Shown: positions 25,282 through 32,640 of the stretch, one piece after another
Layout of the letters: every line of letters begins with the position of its first letter
Numbering within the stretch: position 1 is the stretch's first letter
Source of the DNA: Muribaculaceae bacterium
Lineage (GTDB): Bacteria; Bacteroidota; Bacteroidia; Bacteroidales; Muribaculaceae
Length of the DNA stretch: 40,756 nucleotides
Assembly: GCA_017391675.1 (NCBI GenBank)
Contig: JAFOXR010000017.1
Coordinates: 1 to 40,756 of the forward strand
Direction: 5' to 3'
The notes under the pieces: model-generated
Seen by the model: only the letters and a program-made list of their open reading frames with translations
The model's database searches: none
What the model was told of the DNA's origin: nothing
Program-made: the position numbers and the translations under genes

Positions 25282-26613
25282 ATGATTGATAACTCCATAT
25301 TCAACAGCCATACAGCCGAATTTCATACTCTAGGCTGCAAACTGAATTTCGCTGAAACATCTACCATTGGCAAAATACTTGCCGAACGCGGAATAAGGCG
25401 TTCACATCTAGGCGAAACACCCGACATTTGCGTTGTAAACACATGCAGCGTTACCGAAGAGGCCGACAAGAAATGCCGTCAGCTCATTCGCCGCCTAGTG
25501 AAGAAATACCCCGACGCGCTGATTATCGTCACCGGTTGCTACGCTCAGCTCAAAGGCAACGAGATAGCTCAAATGGACGGCGTGGACATCGTGCTGGGAA
25601 GCGAGCAGAAGCTTGATGTTGCCCAATATCTTGACAAATGGCTGGAAAGCAAGCAGTCGATGGTGGAAATCACTCCCACAAAGGACATCAGGCGGTTCAG
25701 CCCTTCGTGCTCGCGAGGCGACCGCACACGATATTTCCTTAAGGTACAGGACGGCTGCGACTACTACTGCAGCTACTGCACTATACCCAAAGCTCGCGGC
25801 CGTAGCCGTAGCGGAACGATAGAAAGCCTAGTGGCACAAGCGCGTGAAGCGGCTGCCGAAGGCGGACGCGAAATAGTGATCACAGGAGTGAACATAGGCG
25901 ACTTCGGCAAGAATACCGGAGAAAATATTATTGACCTTTTCCGAGAGCTGGACAAGATTGAGGGCATAAGCCGTTACCGCATCTCTTCACTTGAGCCCGA
26001 CTTGCTCACCGACGAGATAATAGAATTCGTGGCTCAGTCACGCAGTTTCATGCCGCATTTCCACATTCCGCTGCAATCGGGCAGCGACCCGGTGCTTAAA
26101 CTCATGAGGCGCCACTACGACTCGGCTCTGTTTGCCGAGAAGGTGAATCGCATAAAGGCTTGTATTCCCGATGCGTTCATTGGCGTAGACCTTATCGTGG
26201 GTGCCCGAGGCGAGAGCGAGGAGCAATTCGGAATCTCCAGGGACTTCGTTTCGGCACTGCCTGTCACCAGACTTCATGTGTTCCCCTATTCGGAACGACC
26301 GGGGACTCTGGCCCTAACAATCGATGGTGTTGTGGACCAGCACACTAAGAGCGTGAGAGCAGGAGTAATGATCAACATCTCCGAAGGCAAGCTCAAGGAA
26401 TTCACTAAGCAATTCATCGGCACAGTGCGCCCTGTCCTGTTTGAACAGCCGCAGAAGGGAAAACCTATGCATGGCTTCACCGACAACTATATTAAGGTAT
26501 ATGCCCCATTCCAGAAGGAATACATCAACAGGCTTGCACTTGTACGCCTGTGCGAAATGAATGAAGACTGTTCGGTAAACGGCACAGTTATTTCTGGACC
26601 CGACGAGCTTTAA
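25282..26613 (+). CDS. mtaB: tRNA t6A37 methylthiotransferase MtaB
   Basis: MtaB is a radical-SAM enzyme that adds a methylthio group to N6-threonylcarbamoyladenosine at position 37 of tRNAs. The 443-residue product has the three N-terminal cluster cysteines (TLGCKLNFAET, VNTCSVTEEAD, VTGCYAQ) and the radical-SAM motif CDYYCSYCTIPKARG (about 157-171). SSLEPD, the signature PLQSGSDPVLKLMRR (about 260-274) and a C-terminal TRAM-like region follow. The LGCKLN and PKARGR wording favours MtaB over MiaB or RimO. It opens a four-gene run with spacings of 13 bases, a short overlap and about 19 bases. Confidence 0.94.
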   Translation: MIDNSIFNSHTAEFHTLGCKLNFAETSTIGKILAERGIRRSHLGETPDICVVNTCSVTEEADKKCRQLIRRLVKKYPDALIIVTGCYAQLKGNEIAQMDGVDIVLGSEQKLDVAQYLDKWLESKQSMVEITPTKDIRRFSPSCSRGDRTRYFLKVQDGCDYYCSYCTIPKARGRSRSGTIESLVAQAREAAAEGGREIVITGVNIGDFGKNTGENIIDLFRELDKIEGISRYRISSLEPDLLTDEIIEFVAQSRSFMPHFHIPLQSGSDPVLKLMRRHYDSALFAEKVNRIKACIPDAFIGVDLIVGARGESEEQFGISRDFVSALPVTRLHVFPYSERPGTLALTIDGVVDQHTKSVRAGVMINISEGKLKEFTKQFIGTVRPVLFEQPQKGKPMHGFTDNYIKVYAPFQKEYINRLALVRLCEMNEDCSVNGTVISGPDEL

Positions 26614-26626
26614 TACACTATCCAAC

Positions 26627-27556
26627 ATGGCAAAAGAATCGAAATACGACAACTTGAAATATTTCCCCGTATCGGTGCTCTTTCATGCACTGGCACTCTT
26701 GCCTTTCCGTGCGCTATACGCAATATCCGATGTGATGTACATCTTTGTATACTACATATTCAAGTACCGCAGGAAAGTAGCCGAGAACAACATTGACGAA
26801 TCATTCCCCGAAAAGAGCAAAGAAGAACGCCGTAAAATAGTGAAGGATTTCTACCGTCACTTCTGCGACATCTTCGTGGAAACAATCAAGCTGCTGCATG
26901 TTTCCGACGACGAGATGCGCCGTCGCGTTGTGTTCAAGAACATGGAGGAAGTGGACAAGAGTGTCGAGCTGGGCCGTTCCATCGTAATGTACGCAGGACA
27001 CTTCTGCAACTGGGAACTGATGACAACTATCACATTGTGGTCGAAGCACAGCCCAGAACTAGTCCAGTTCGGGCAAGTTTACAAGCCCCTTAAAAATGCC
27101 TGGTTCAATAAATTCTTCCTGAAGATACGCGGCAGGTTCAACTCCGAGAGCTACCCCATGAAATCGGTTCTCCGCGACCTGCTCAAGGCACGGCAGAACG
27201 GAAAGGTGACTATCACGGGGTTCATTTCCGACCAGCACCCCAACCGCAACGACGAGGACGATGTGATAATGTTCCTTAACCACTATACAGCATTCATCAC
27301 TGGCAGCGAAGTGATTGCCAAGAAAATGGACATGGACGCGATGTGCTTTGATGTAAAACAGACAAAACGAGGATACTACGAGTGCACGATAAAGGTGATT
27401 TCACGCACTCCGAAGGAAACCAAGCAATATGAAATCACCAATTCCTATGCCCGTATGCTCGAGAACATGATAAAGGAACAGCCGTCAATGTGGCTATGGA
27501 CACACAAACGATGGAAAAGAAAAGTTTCACCTAAAAATGCAAACGACAATGAATAA
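26627..27556 (+). CDS. Lipid A acyltransferase (LpxL/HtrB-like)
   Basis: The 309-residue protein fits the lysophospholipid/lipid A acyltransferase family. It has an N-terminal membrane segment (VLFHALALLPFRALYAISDVMY), a basic stretch, and the catalytic HX4E motif in YAGHFCNWELM (His near residue 125). Later marks are ISDQHPNRNDEDDVIMFLNH and a Trp-rich end, SMWLWTHKRWKRK. Such enzymes add secondary acyl chains to lipid A at the inner membrane, using acyl-ACP. Bacteroidales lipid A is usually penta-acylated with one secondary chain, which would fit a single enzyme of this kind. It shares an operon with a glycosyltransferase and overlaps it at the 3' end. Confidence 0.9.
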   Translation: MAKESKYDNLKYFPVSVLFHALALLPFRALYAISDVMYIFVYYIFKYRRKVAENNIDESFPEKSKEERRKIVKDFYRHFCDIFVETIKLLHVSDDEMRRRVVFKNMEEVDKSVELGRSIVMYAGHFCNWELMTTITLWSKHSPELVQFGQVYKPLKNAWFNKFFLKIRGRFNSESYPMKSVLRDLLKARQNGKVTITGFISDQHPNRNDEDDVIMFLNHYTAFITGSEVIAKKMDMDAMCFDVKQTKRGYYECTIKVISRTPKETKQYEITNSYARMLENMIKEQPSMWLWTHKRWKRKVSPKNANDNE

Positions 27557-28547
27557 GCCAGTAGCTGTAATCATTCTCAACTGGAATGGCGCAAAACTGC
27601 TGAAAGAATTCCTGCCTAGCGTATGCAGCAACACCAATCCGGACATTGCCGATATTATCGTTGCCGACAACGGCAGCACTGACAATTCACTTGACATTCT
27701 TGCCAAGGAATTTCCCATGGTGAAGACTCTTGTTCTTGACAAGAACTACGGGTTTGCCGAGGGGTACAATCGCGCGATAAAGGCTACAGGATATAAATAC
27801 ACCGTCCTACTCAACAGCGATGTGAAGACTGCTGCAGGCTGGATAGAACCGCTCTTCGAGTTTTGCGAGAACAACCCCGACACCGCTGCTTGCCAACCTA
27901 AGATTCTTTCCTACAACGAACCTGAGAAATTTGAATATGCAGGCGCTGCAGGAGGATTTATCGACAAACTGGGATACCCATTCTGCCGAGGCCGCATATT
28001 CAGCAGCGTTGAAACCGACAACGGACAGTATGACACTGAACCTATTGACATCATGTGGGCCACAGGCGCTGCACTTTTCGTGCGCACCGATGTGTATCTA
28101 TCGGTAGGCGGTCTTGATGCCAAATTCTTTGCACACATGGAAGAGATTGACCTGTGCTGGCGCATTCATTCGGCAGGATACAGGATAAAGGCCGTAACAA
28201 GCGGAACGGTATACCATTTGGGAGGCGGCAGCCTGCCTGCATCAAACCCACGCAAGACTTACCTGAACTTCCGCAACAACCTGCTGCTACTGCACAAGAA
28301 TCTTCCGCAAAAAGAGGGAAAACGGCTGCTATTCATTAGACGACTTTACGATACACTGGCCTTCTTCATGTATGTGGCAAAACTTGACTTCAAGAACGCC
28401 AAGGCTATCATTAACGCACATCTTGACTTCAAGAAGATGCGCAAGGAATACAACACATTCCCTCAGACCAACCTTATAGGCACTCTGCCGGGAAGCGACT
28501 GCAACATTATTATAGATTACTACCTGAAAGGTAGAAAAACCTTCTGA
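27549..28547 (+). CDS. GT2 family glycosyltransferase (rhamnosyltransferase-like)
   Basis: The 332-residue enzyme has the GT-A fold: N-terminal AVIILNWNGAKLL, the nucleotide-binding VADNGSTDNS (about 36-45), the acidic LLNSDVKTAAGW (about 86-97), and the acceptor-side FAHMEEIDLCWRIHSAGY (about 192-209). The basic tail carries no membrane anchor, unlike the GT2 gene at 10143. The closest recognised type is the WbbL-like rhamnosyltransferase group that builds O-antigen or capsule chains, but the sugar is not certain. The start is taken at the second ATG (27549, MNKPVAVIILNWNG); an ATG at 27537 would add four residues. The start lies inside the acyltransferase gene. Confidence 0.88.
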   Translation: MNKPVAVIILNWNGAKLLKEFLPSVCSNTNPDIADIIVADNGSTDNSLDILAKEFPMVKTLVLDKNYGFAEGYNRAIKATGYKYTVLLNSDVKTAAGWIEPLFEFCENNPDTAACQPKILSYNEPEKFEYAGAAGGFIDKLGYPFCRGRIFSSVETDNGQYDTEPIDIMWATGAALFVRTDVYLSVGGLDAKFFAHMEEIDLCWRIHSAGYRIKAVTSGTVYHLGGGSLPASNPRKTYLNFRNNLLLLHKNLPQKEGKRLLFIRRLYDTLAFFMYVAKLDFKNAKAIINAHLDFKKMRKEYNTFPQTNLIGTLPGSDCNIIIDYYLKGRKTF

Positions 28548-28566
28548 AACAAACATTCATCAAGAT

Positions 28567-29331
28567 ATGGAATCTTCACGCCCATTAATTCTCATAAGCA
28601 ATGACGACAGCTACAAAGCTCCAGGCATTAAGTTTCTCACCGAGATTGCACGCACCTACGGCGATGTGATTGTGGTAGCACCCGAAACGCCACAGTCGGG
28701 AAAATCTTCGGCAATAACTATGGATCAGCCGCTGCGTGCCAACTTGTTGCTGCAAGAAGAAGGGCTTACCGTATATACCGTTAACGGCACTCCTGTTGAC
28801 TGCACAAAACTGGCTCTTAACGAACTCGTTCCAAGACTGCCCGACTACATTCTTTCGGGCATGAACCATGGTTACAACTCAGGAAACTGCGTAATCTATT
28901 CGGGTACTATGGGCGTCGTGCTTGAAGGCAGTTTCTACGGGATTCCCAGCATGGGATTCTCCTACGGCTCGCACGACCAGAGTCTGGACCTCACCCCCTG
29001 CACTCCCATAATTCACCAGAGCCTCAACATTCTCATCAACGAGAAATTCGACTCGCATGTGTGCTTCAATGTGAACATTCCTCACTGCGAAAAGATTCTC
29101 GGGCTTAAACCCGCAATAAACGCACAGGGTCGCTGGAAACACGAATATGAAAAGCGTATCGACCCGCATGGACGGCCTTACTACTGGACAACCGGTAACT
29201 ATGAACCCGACGAACCTAACAACACAATGAATGATGTGTATCTGCTAGATCAAGGCTACGCTACAATAGCACCATGCACAGCCGACCAGACACACTACGC
29301 ATCAATCAAACAATTACAAAAACTTTTCTAA
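28567..29331 (+). CDS. surE: 5'/3'-nucleotidase SurE
   Basis: SurE removes phosphate from nucleoside monophosphates and is linked to stationary-phase survival. The 254-residue product has the metal-binding ISNDDSYKAPGIKFL (about 10-24), VVAPETPQSGKSSAIT (about 36-51), VNGTPVDCTKLAL (about 72-84) and SGMNHGYNSGNCVIYSGTMG (about 97-116, with the Asn metal ligand). It is the last gene of the mtaB operon, about 19 bases after the glycosyltransferase. In some Bacteroidales surE neighbours lpxB; here lpxB is about 6 kb away on the other strand, so that link is broken. Confidence 0.95.
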   Translation: MESSRPLILISNDDSYKAPGIKFLTEIARTYGDVIVVAPETPQSGKSSAITMDQPLRANLLLQEEGLTVYTVNGTPVDCTKLALNELVPRLPDYILSGMNHGYNSGNCVIYSGTMGVVLEGSFYGIPSMGFSYGSHDQSLDLTPCTPIIHQSLNILINEKFDSHVCFNVNIPHCEKILGLKPAINAQGRWKHEYEKRIDPHGRPYYWTTGNYEPDEPNNTMNDVYLLDQGYATIAPCTADQTHYASIKQLQKLF

Positions 29332-29348
29332 GATTAAATTTATTTACC

Positions 29349-30188
29349 ATGCAAGATTCTATAGATAACATATCACATTACCCACTGCTTGAACAACTTG
29401 ATAGCATATCATATAGTTTGACCAAAATTTCACAGAATACCGACTCGTGGTATGATTGGTCCAGTTCAATTGTTTCAGTAATATCAGTCATAGCGTCTAT
29501 TGCAACAATTATAGGATTCATTACTTTATACTGGGAGTGGAAGAAACACCAAATGAGTAAGGATTGCCAAAGAGAAATTATTCTTGACCTAATCCGCCAC
29601 ATGTTCATAAACAATGTCATTCTTGAAGTTATCAGAGGTGTTTGTGAACGGAACAAATATGAATGTCGCCCAATAGAAGGAGTATTTGCCCGTTTTGCTA
29701 CACTTGATAGTGATACAGATTTAGGACGGCTCTCTACTAGTTCAAAACATTACGCAAAAATTCATAGTGTCAACTCAATCTTACGCAACTATAATATAGC
29801 AGTCAATATTGCCGAAAAGCATTTTAACGATCCTAATTGTCTTATTGAAATACGAAAAGATGATATACGAGAAATAGTTACGCGTTCCAGAAGAATAGCT
29901 AAAGAATTATTGGAACTCGGTCAAATACTGAAACTTGGTGTTACTACGGAATTAGCAAGCAACCATATACGGAAATATTACTCTAAATATCTAAAGTTGC
30001 CACTAAATCAGGAAGAGGCTGAACGGATACTTCCAAGAAATGAGTTCAAAGAACATGATTACTTTGATCAAGCAATGAATCTTACCGATGTAATGGATTG
30101 CATCATTAATAAACGCTACAAAGACATATACTTTATATTTAACAACGAAAGTAAACCAAGAGTGGAAAAAAATACATCTACTACATAA
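29349..30188 (+). CDS. Hypothetical protein with one N-terminal membrane helix
   Basis: The 279-residue product is not recognised. The start is ATG 29349 (MQDSIDNISHYPLLEQL), 17 bases after surE; the longer open frame upstream runs inside surE in another phase. A polar N-terminus with DSISYSLTKISQ is followed by a single membrane helix (about 36-58, SIVSVISVIASIATIIGFITLYW), then a long helical cytoplasmic region rich in Arg, Glu, Lys and Ile without clear motifs. Base use is AT-rich (AAA, ATA and TTA codons common) compared with the surE operon, which suggests horizontal origin. It opens the accessory block. Its architecture resembles membrane-anchored sensor or toxin-immunity proteins, but nothing confirms this. 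Confidence 0.7.
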   Translation: MQDSIDNISHYPLLEQLDSISYSLTKISQNTDSWYDWSSSIVSVISVIASIATIIGFITLYWEWKKHQMSKDCQREIILDLIRHMFINNVILEVIRGVCERNKYECRPIEGVFARFATLDSDTDLGRLSTSSKHYAKIHSVNSILRNYNIAVNIAEKHFNDPNCLIEIRKDDIREIVTRSRRIAKELLELGQILKLGVTTELASNHIRKYYSKYLKLPLNQEEAERILPRNEFKEHDYFDQAMNLTDVMDCIINKRYKDIYFIFNNESKPRVEKNTSTT

Positions 30189-30242
30189 AATTAATACAAA
30201 TAGAAATAACCTATGTGATTTTTTTCTTCAATTTCCTTTGAC

Positions 30243-30250
30243 TATATTTG
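30243..30250 (+). promoter_or_regulatory. Bacteroidota -7 box before the long hairpin RNA
   Basis: TATATTTG matches TAnnTTTG; the matching -33 position has TTTT instead of TTTG. A transcript would start near 30257 and run through the long hairpin, about 215 bases to the terminator-like hairpin. Confidence 0.5.
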
Positions 30251-30308
30251 CATCAATAAATTAAATCAACAAATAAAGAAAAGAATATTTAAAACATAGT
30301 ATATACTG

Positions 30309-30472
30309 AGCTTTTAGCTCTTATTCTCTCAACCGAAATCCGCCAAATTGAAGCAAACGAGAATAAGCGATAAGAGTTCGCGTCTATAGGCGTGAATTGC
30401 TTGTGCTTATCCGTTTGCAGGGTGCTTGGCGGTACCTCGGTTGAGGATTACATAAGTAATTCCGCTTTTTTT
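30309..30472 (+). ncRNA. Long hairpin RNA with terminator-like end, upstream of an HTH gene
   Basis: After a small GAGC/GCTC hairpin (30308-30320), a nested 118-base structure forms. Pairs run CTCAACCGA (30328-30336) with TCGGTTGAG (30437-30445), CCGCCAA (30340-30346) with TTGGCGG (30426-30432), and GCAAACG (30353-30359) with CGTTTGC (30412-30418). ATAAGC (30363-30368) then pairs with GCTTAT (30405-30410), and TTCGCGTC (30377-30384) pairs with GGCGTGAA over a TATA loop. Internal loops of 3-7 bases separate the stems. A second hairpin, GGATTAC/GTAATTCC, with a T7 tail follows. Compensating arms over this length cannot be chance. It is either an independent small RNA or the leader and attenuator of the HTH gene. 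The 6S-like shape is noted but the sequence is not the 6S consensus. Confidence 0.7.
30446..30472 (+). terminator. Terminator-like hairpin immediately before the HTH start codon
   Basis: GGATTAC pairs with GTAATTCC (one bulge), followed by GC and seven T, ending directly at the ATG at 30473. The position fits attenuation, or an RNA gene that ends where the HTH gene starts. Confidence 0.6.
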
Positions 30473-30682
30473 ATGATACACATAGGGCAACTAATAAAAG
30501 AAGAACTTGAACGCCAAGAACGCACACCCACATGGCTTGCAAAAAAAATTAATTGTGAGCGGCCTAATGTGTATTACATATTCCAACAGAAATCTATCAA
30601 CACAGATTTATTAATGCGTATATCACACGCACTAGGCAAGAATTTCTTTGAGATTTACTACGAAAATTTCGAAAATCCGTAA
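30473..30682 (+). CDS. Small XRE-family helix-turn-helix regulator
   Basis: The 69-residue protein is a single helix-turn-helix domain (IKEELERQERTPTWLAKKINCERPNVYYIFQQKSINTDLLMRISHALGKNFFEIYYENF), with the turn around KKINCERPNVYYIF. The family binds DNA as dimers. The start is ATG 30473; an open frame from a GTG at 30392 runs through the hairpin RNA and is not a credible N-terminus. Just after the stop lies the palindrome-like AGTAAAACATGTTTACT (30699-30715), a plausible operator. The gene is within the AT-rich block and may control the following small exported-protein genes, which is inference from position. Confidence 0.85.
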   Translation: MIHIGQLIKEELERQERTPTWLAKKINCERPNVYYIFQQKSINTDLLMRISHALGKNFFEIYYENFENP

Positions 30683-30683
30683 A

Positions 30684-30715
30684 ACTATTTTACGCAATAG
30701 TAAAACATGTTTACT
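30684..30715. repeat. Paired inverted repeats after the HTH gene, possible operator
   Basis: ACTATT/AATAGT arms (30684-30701) overlap a second inverted repeat AGTAAA-N5-TTTACT (30699-30715). The spot between a small HTH gene and the next gene's promoter region suits regulator binding. A weak transcript end is the alternative, but no T tail is seen. Confidence 0.4.
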
Positions 30716-30787
30716 GATAATAGTTCGGCATATATAAACTAACAGCGATATTTGCATCACATTATTTAACTCATAAAAATTTTTAAT

Positions 30788-31072
30788 ATGAAAAAGCTAT
30801 TAAAATCTTTGTTTGCAGTAGTACTACTTTCTGCTGTCAGTTATGGCTCTGTGTATGCATATAACAGCTATACTGAAGGCGAAACACAAACCGAAGGTGT
30901 TAAAATCACAAAAAAATGTCCTGAATGCAAAGGTGCTCGTAAAGTAAAAGAAAAGGTCCCTTGCCAAGCTTGCGACCAAGCAGGTTGCCCTTCTTGCGAT
31001 TATAAGGGTTATAAAGAAATCTATGTGGATTGTAGCTACTGCAATGGAACAGGAAAAATTAGAGTAAACTAA
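30788..31072 (+). CDS. Exported small protein with a DnaJ-type zinc-finger domain
   Basis: The 94-residue product has a signal peptide (MKKLLKSLFAVVLLSAVSYGSVYA, about 1-24) followed by a cysteine-rich domain with four CxxC pairs (CPEC, CQAC, CPSC and CSYC, about 44-86). Glycines after them follow the CxxCxG pattern of the DnaJ/Hsp40 zinc-binding region. In DnaJ this domain binds two zinc ions and unfolded protein in the cytoplasm. Here it stands alone and is predicted to be exported, with no J domain. Whether it binds zinc outside the cytoplasm is unknown. Its gene follows the HTH gene by 105 bases on the same strand. Confidence 0.8.
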   Translation: MKKLLKSLFAVVLLSAVSYGSVYAYNSYTEGETQTEGVKITKKCPECKGARKVKEKVPCQACDQAGCPSCDYKGYKEIYVDCSYCNGTGKIRVN

Positions 31073-31109
31073 GATTCTTGCTCTATTAATGTACAACTAG
31101 GTTATTGTC

Positions 31110-31490
31110 TTGAGTCCCAGCAAGTATTATCAATTGGCATTTATGAGCCTAATACTAGGAATGCTTATTTATGTCTTGTTTCGGGAACCTGTTATTTTCA
31201 CATTACCAGCACAATACATTGGAGCATCATTACCTCTTATAAATTTACCTAACTGCATAGTTACTAAGTTTTTTTTAAATCATGTTCCAGATGCATTTTG
31301 GTGTTTCTCTCTTTTATTTTATAGAGAAACAATCCAACAATCATCGATTAGATTTATTGCTATAGTAATCCTTATAGGTTGCGAACTGATGCAATTATCA
31401 TCTTATTTTCCGGGGACATTTGATTATATTGACTTAGCTATATATTTAATAATCATACTAATTTTTGAATTTCATGGAAAAAAATCATAA
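31110..31490 (+). CDS. Small integral membrane protein (VanZ/DUF2809-like)
   Basis: The 126-residue protein has about four membrane helices. A conserved-looking segment CELMQLSSYFPGTFDYIDLAIY (about 92-113) resembles the E-x-x-Q and GTxDxxDL pattern of small VanZ or DUF2809-type proteins. The function is unknown. The reading used begins at TTG 31110 because the first helix (YYQLAFMSLILGMLIYVLF) would be cut short by the first ATG at 31143, but the ATG remains possible. The 3' end overlaps the next gene by 17 bases. Confidence 0.65.
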   Translation: MSPSKYYQLAFMSLILGMLIYVLFREPVIFTLPAQYIGASLPLINLPNCIVTKFFLNHVPDAFWCFSLLFYRETIQQSSIRFIAIVILIGCELMQLSSYFPGTFDYIDLAIYLIIILIFEFHGKKS

Positions 31491-31719
31491 AAAGTCTTCA
31501 CGATTTCACCTTTTAATACTTGCTTCATTTGCCATTATAGCAGGAGCTTCGGGTTCTGCAAGCAAAGTTGTTAATTCTGAAGAGTTTCAAGATGGCTTTG
31601 AAAAAGGTTGGGAATTTGGGAAATCCCTAAGAGGAGCTGATAATCAACTTCTCGACACTTGCAAATTTGGCACCGACGGAATTGAGCTCAACAATCCTAT
31701 CGTAGCATCAAATGATTAA
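31474..31719 (+). CDS. Hypothetical small exported or membrane-anchored protein
   Basis: The 81-residue product begins MEKNHKKSSRF, then a hydrophobic helix (HLLILASFAIIAGASGSA, about 12-29) acting as a signal or anchor, followed by an acidic mature part (EEFQDGFEKGWEFGKSLRG). The start is ATG 31474, inside the end of the previous gene, so translation is probably coupled. Not recognised. The DGFEKGWEFG stretch may form an amphipathic helix. Confidence 0.65.
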   Translation: MEKNHKKSSRFHLLILASFAIIAGASGSASKVVNSEEFQDGFEKGWEFGKSLRGADNQLLDTCKFGTDGIELNNPIVASND

Positions 31720-31738
31720 TCTTTTATCCTTTGTAATT

Positions 31739-32053
31739 ATGAAGAAATTATTTTTAATTTTTGCACTAATGATTGGAGGCACTTCCATAAACACTTTACA
31801 AGTTTATGCAACCCCATCAACACAAACCTGCGATCCTAATAGTCCTTGTCTTTACACTGGAAATGCAAAAAGTGTAACTGGTTCACGAGAAACAATTAAA
31901 ATTACTGTAAAAATTGGAACAGATAAGAATTATATTGCAACATGTTCAGATGGCAATACTTTTTATGTATTTCAAAGTGTAACCGATGCTGACAAGTCAT
32001 ATGGCTCATATTACATTAACCGCAATGGTCATAAGTATTATTTTAACATGTAA
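31739..32053 (+). CDS. Hypothetical small secreted protein
   Basis: The 104-residue product has a signal peptide (MKKLFLIFALMIGGTSINTLQVYA, about 1-24). The mature part is short and beta-rich, with cysteines near 30, 36 and 67 and many Thr, Lys, Tyr and Asn residues. The start is ATG 31739; an ATG at 31712 in the same frame overlaps the previous gene and would place nine non-signal-like residues in front. Not recognised. With its neighbours it forms a run of tiny exported proteins of AT-rich composition. Confidence 0.7.
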   Translation: MKKLFLIFALMIGGTSINTLQVYATPSTQTCDPNSPCLYTGNAKSVTGSRETIKITVKIGTDKNYIATCSDGNTFYVFQSVTDADKSYGSYYINRNGHKYYFNM

Positions 32054-32077
32054 TTCCCTTTTAAACATATTAGAACT

Positions 32078-32437
32078 ATGAAATATTTTAATTATAAAAA
32101 AGCACTTTTATTAATTTCTTTATTTGTATGTTTTATTGCTAATGCCAGCACAGATTCTGGTGTTTATGAGGCAACTGAATATGGAGAGGTCGTATATCTC
32201 ATTGAATTAAACAAAAATGGGACAGCAACATTAAAAGACCTCCGGAACAAAAACACAATGCATACCACATACAATATTGACGGCAATATACAACCCGGAG
32301 AATCTTGTATAATCGAATTCTATCATAATGGGCGAACTTATAGAGGTCGATGGATGTGGGCTATTGAAGACGGTAAAGCTATAAGTCTTGACGGTATGTT
32401 TTTTAAGCGAGTAGGCTATTCAAGATATAATCGTTAA
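32078..32437 (+). CDS. Hypothetical small secreted protein
   Basis: The 119-residue product has a signal peptide (about 1-23, hydrophobic ALLLISLFVCFIANA) and a compact beta-rich mature domain (YEATEYGEVVYLIELNKNGTATLKD, CIIEFYHNGRTYRGRWMW, AISLDGMFFKRV). The fold looks like a small lipocalin-like or beta-sandwich domain, but no family is recognised. It is the last gene of the block and is followed 32 bases later by a very strong terminator. Confidence 0.7.
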   Translation: MKYFNYKKALLLISLFVCFIANASTDSGVYEATEYGEVVYLIELNKNGTATLKDLRNKNTMHTTYNIDGNIQPGESCIIEFYHNGRTYRGRWMWAIEDGKAISLDGMFFKRVGYSRYNR

Positions 32438-32469
32438 ACTAAAGCCTTATTACTTTAATACTTAAACTT

Positions 32470-32509
32470 AAAACAAGACCCTGACTTTGAAAGTCAGGGT
32501 CTTGTTTTC
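32470..32509. terminator. Strong bidirectional terminator closing the accessory block
   Basis: An 18-base perfect stem (32470-32487 with 32491-32508) has a 3-base loop, with A-rich and T-rich flanks. It serves the plus-strand genes to its left and may also stop minus-strand transcripts from the AspT-type gene at 32641. Confidence 0.92.
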
Positions 32510-32640
32510 ATAAAGTCTTTATCAACTTAAGTATCAAAATAATTTTCGCGAATTTATCAACAGAAAACAAGCCTACTAAAATTCAACGAAAAGTCTATAA
32601 GGTAATAATAAATTAAACTATCTCAGTAGCACCGGTGCTC

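Noticed and set aside
29274-29348. Upstream extension of the 29349 gene into surE
   Set aside because: These codons are the end of surE read in another frame. ATG 29349 gives a clean start after the surE stop.
30392-30472. N-terminal extension of the HTH protein from a GTG start
   Set aside because: The 27 extra codons translate the right half of the long hairpin and the terminator-like T tract. The HTH domain starts properly at ATG 30473.
30309-30472. Retron msr-msd region
   Set aside because: The long hairpin resembles an msd stem, but no reverse transcriptase gene follows; the next gene is a 69-residue HTH protein.
29349-32509. Prophage or classical integrative element
   Set aside because: There is no integrase, transposase, phage structural gene, direct-repeat boundary or tRNA at the edges. 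Only the composition shift and unknown small genes point to transfer.
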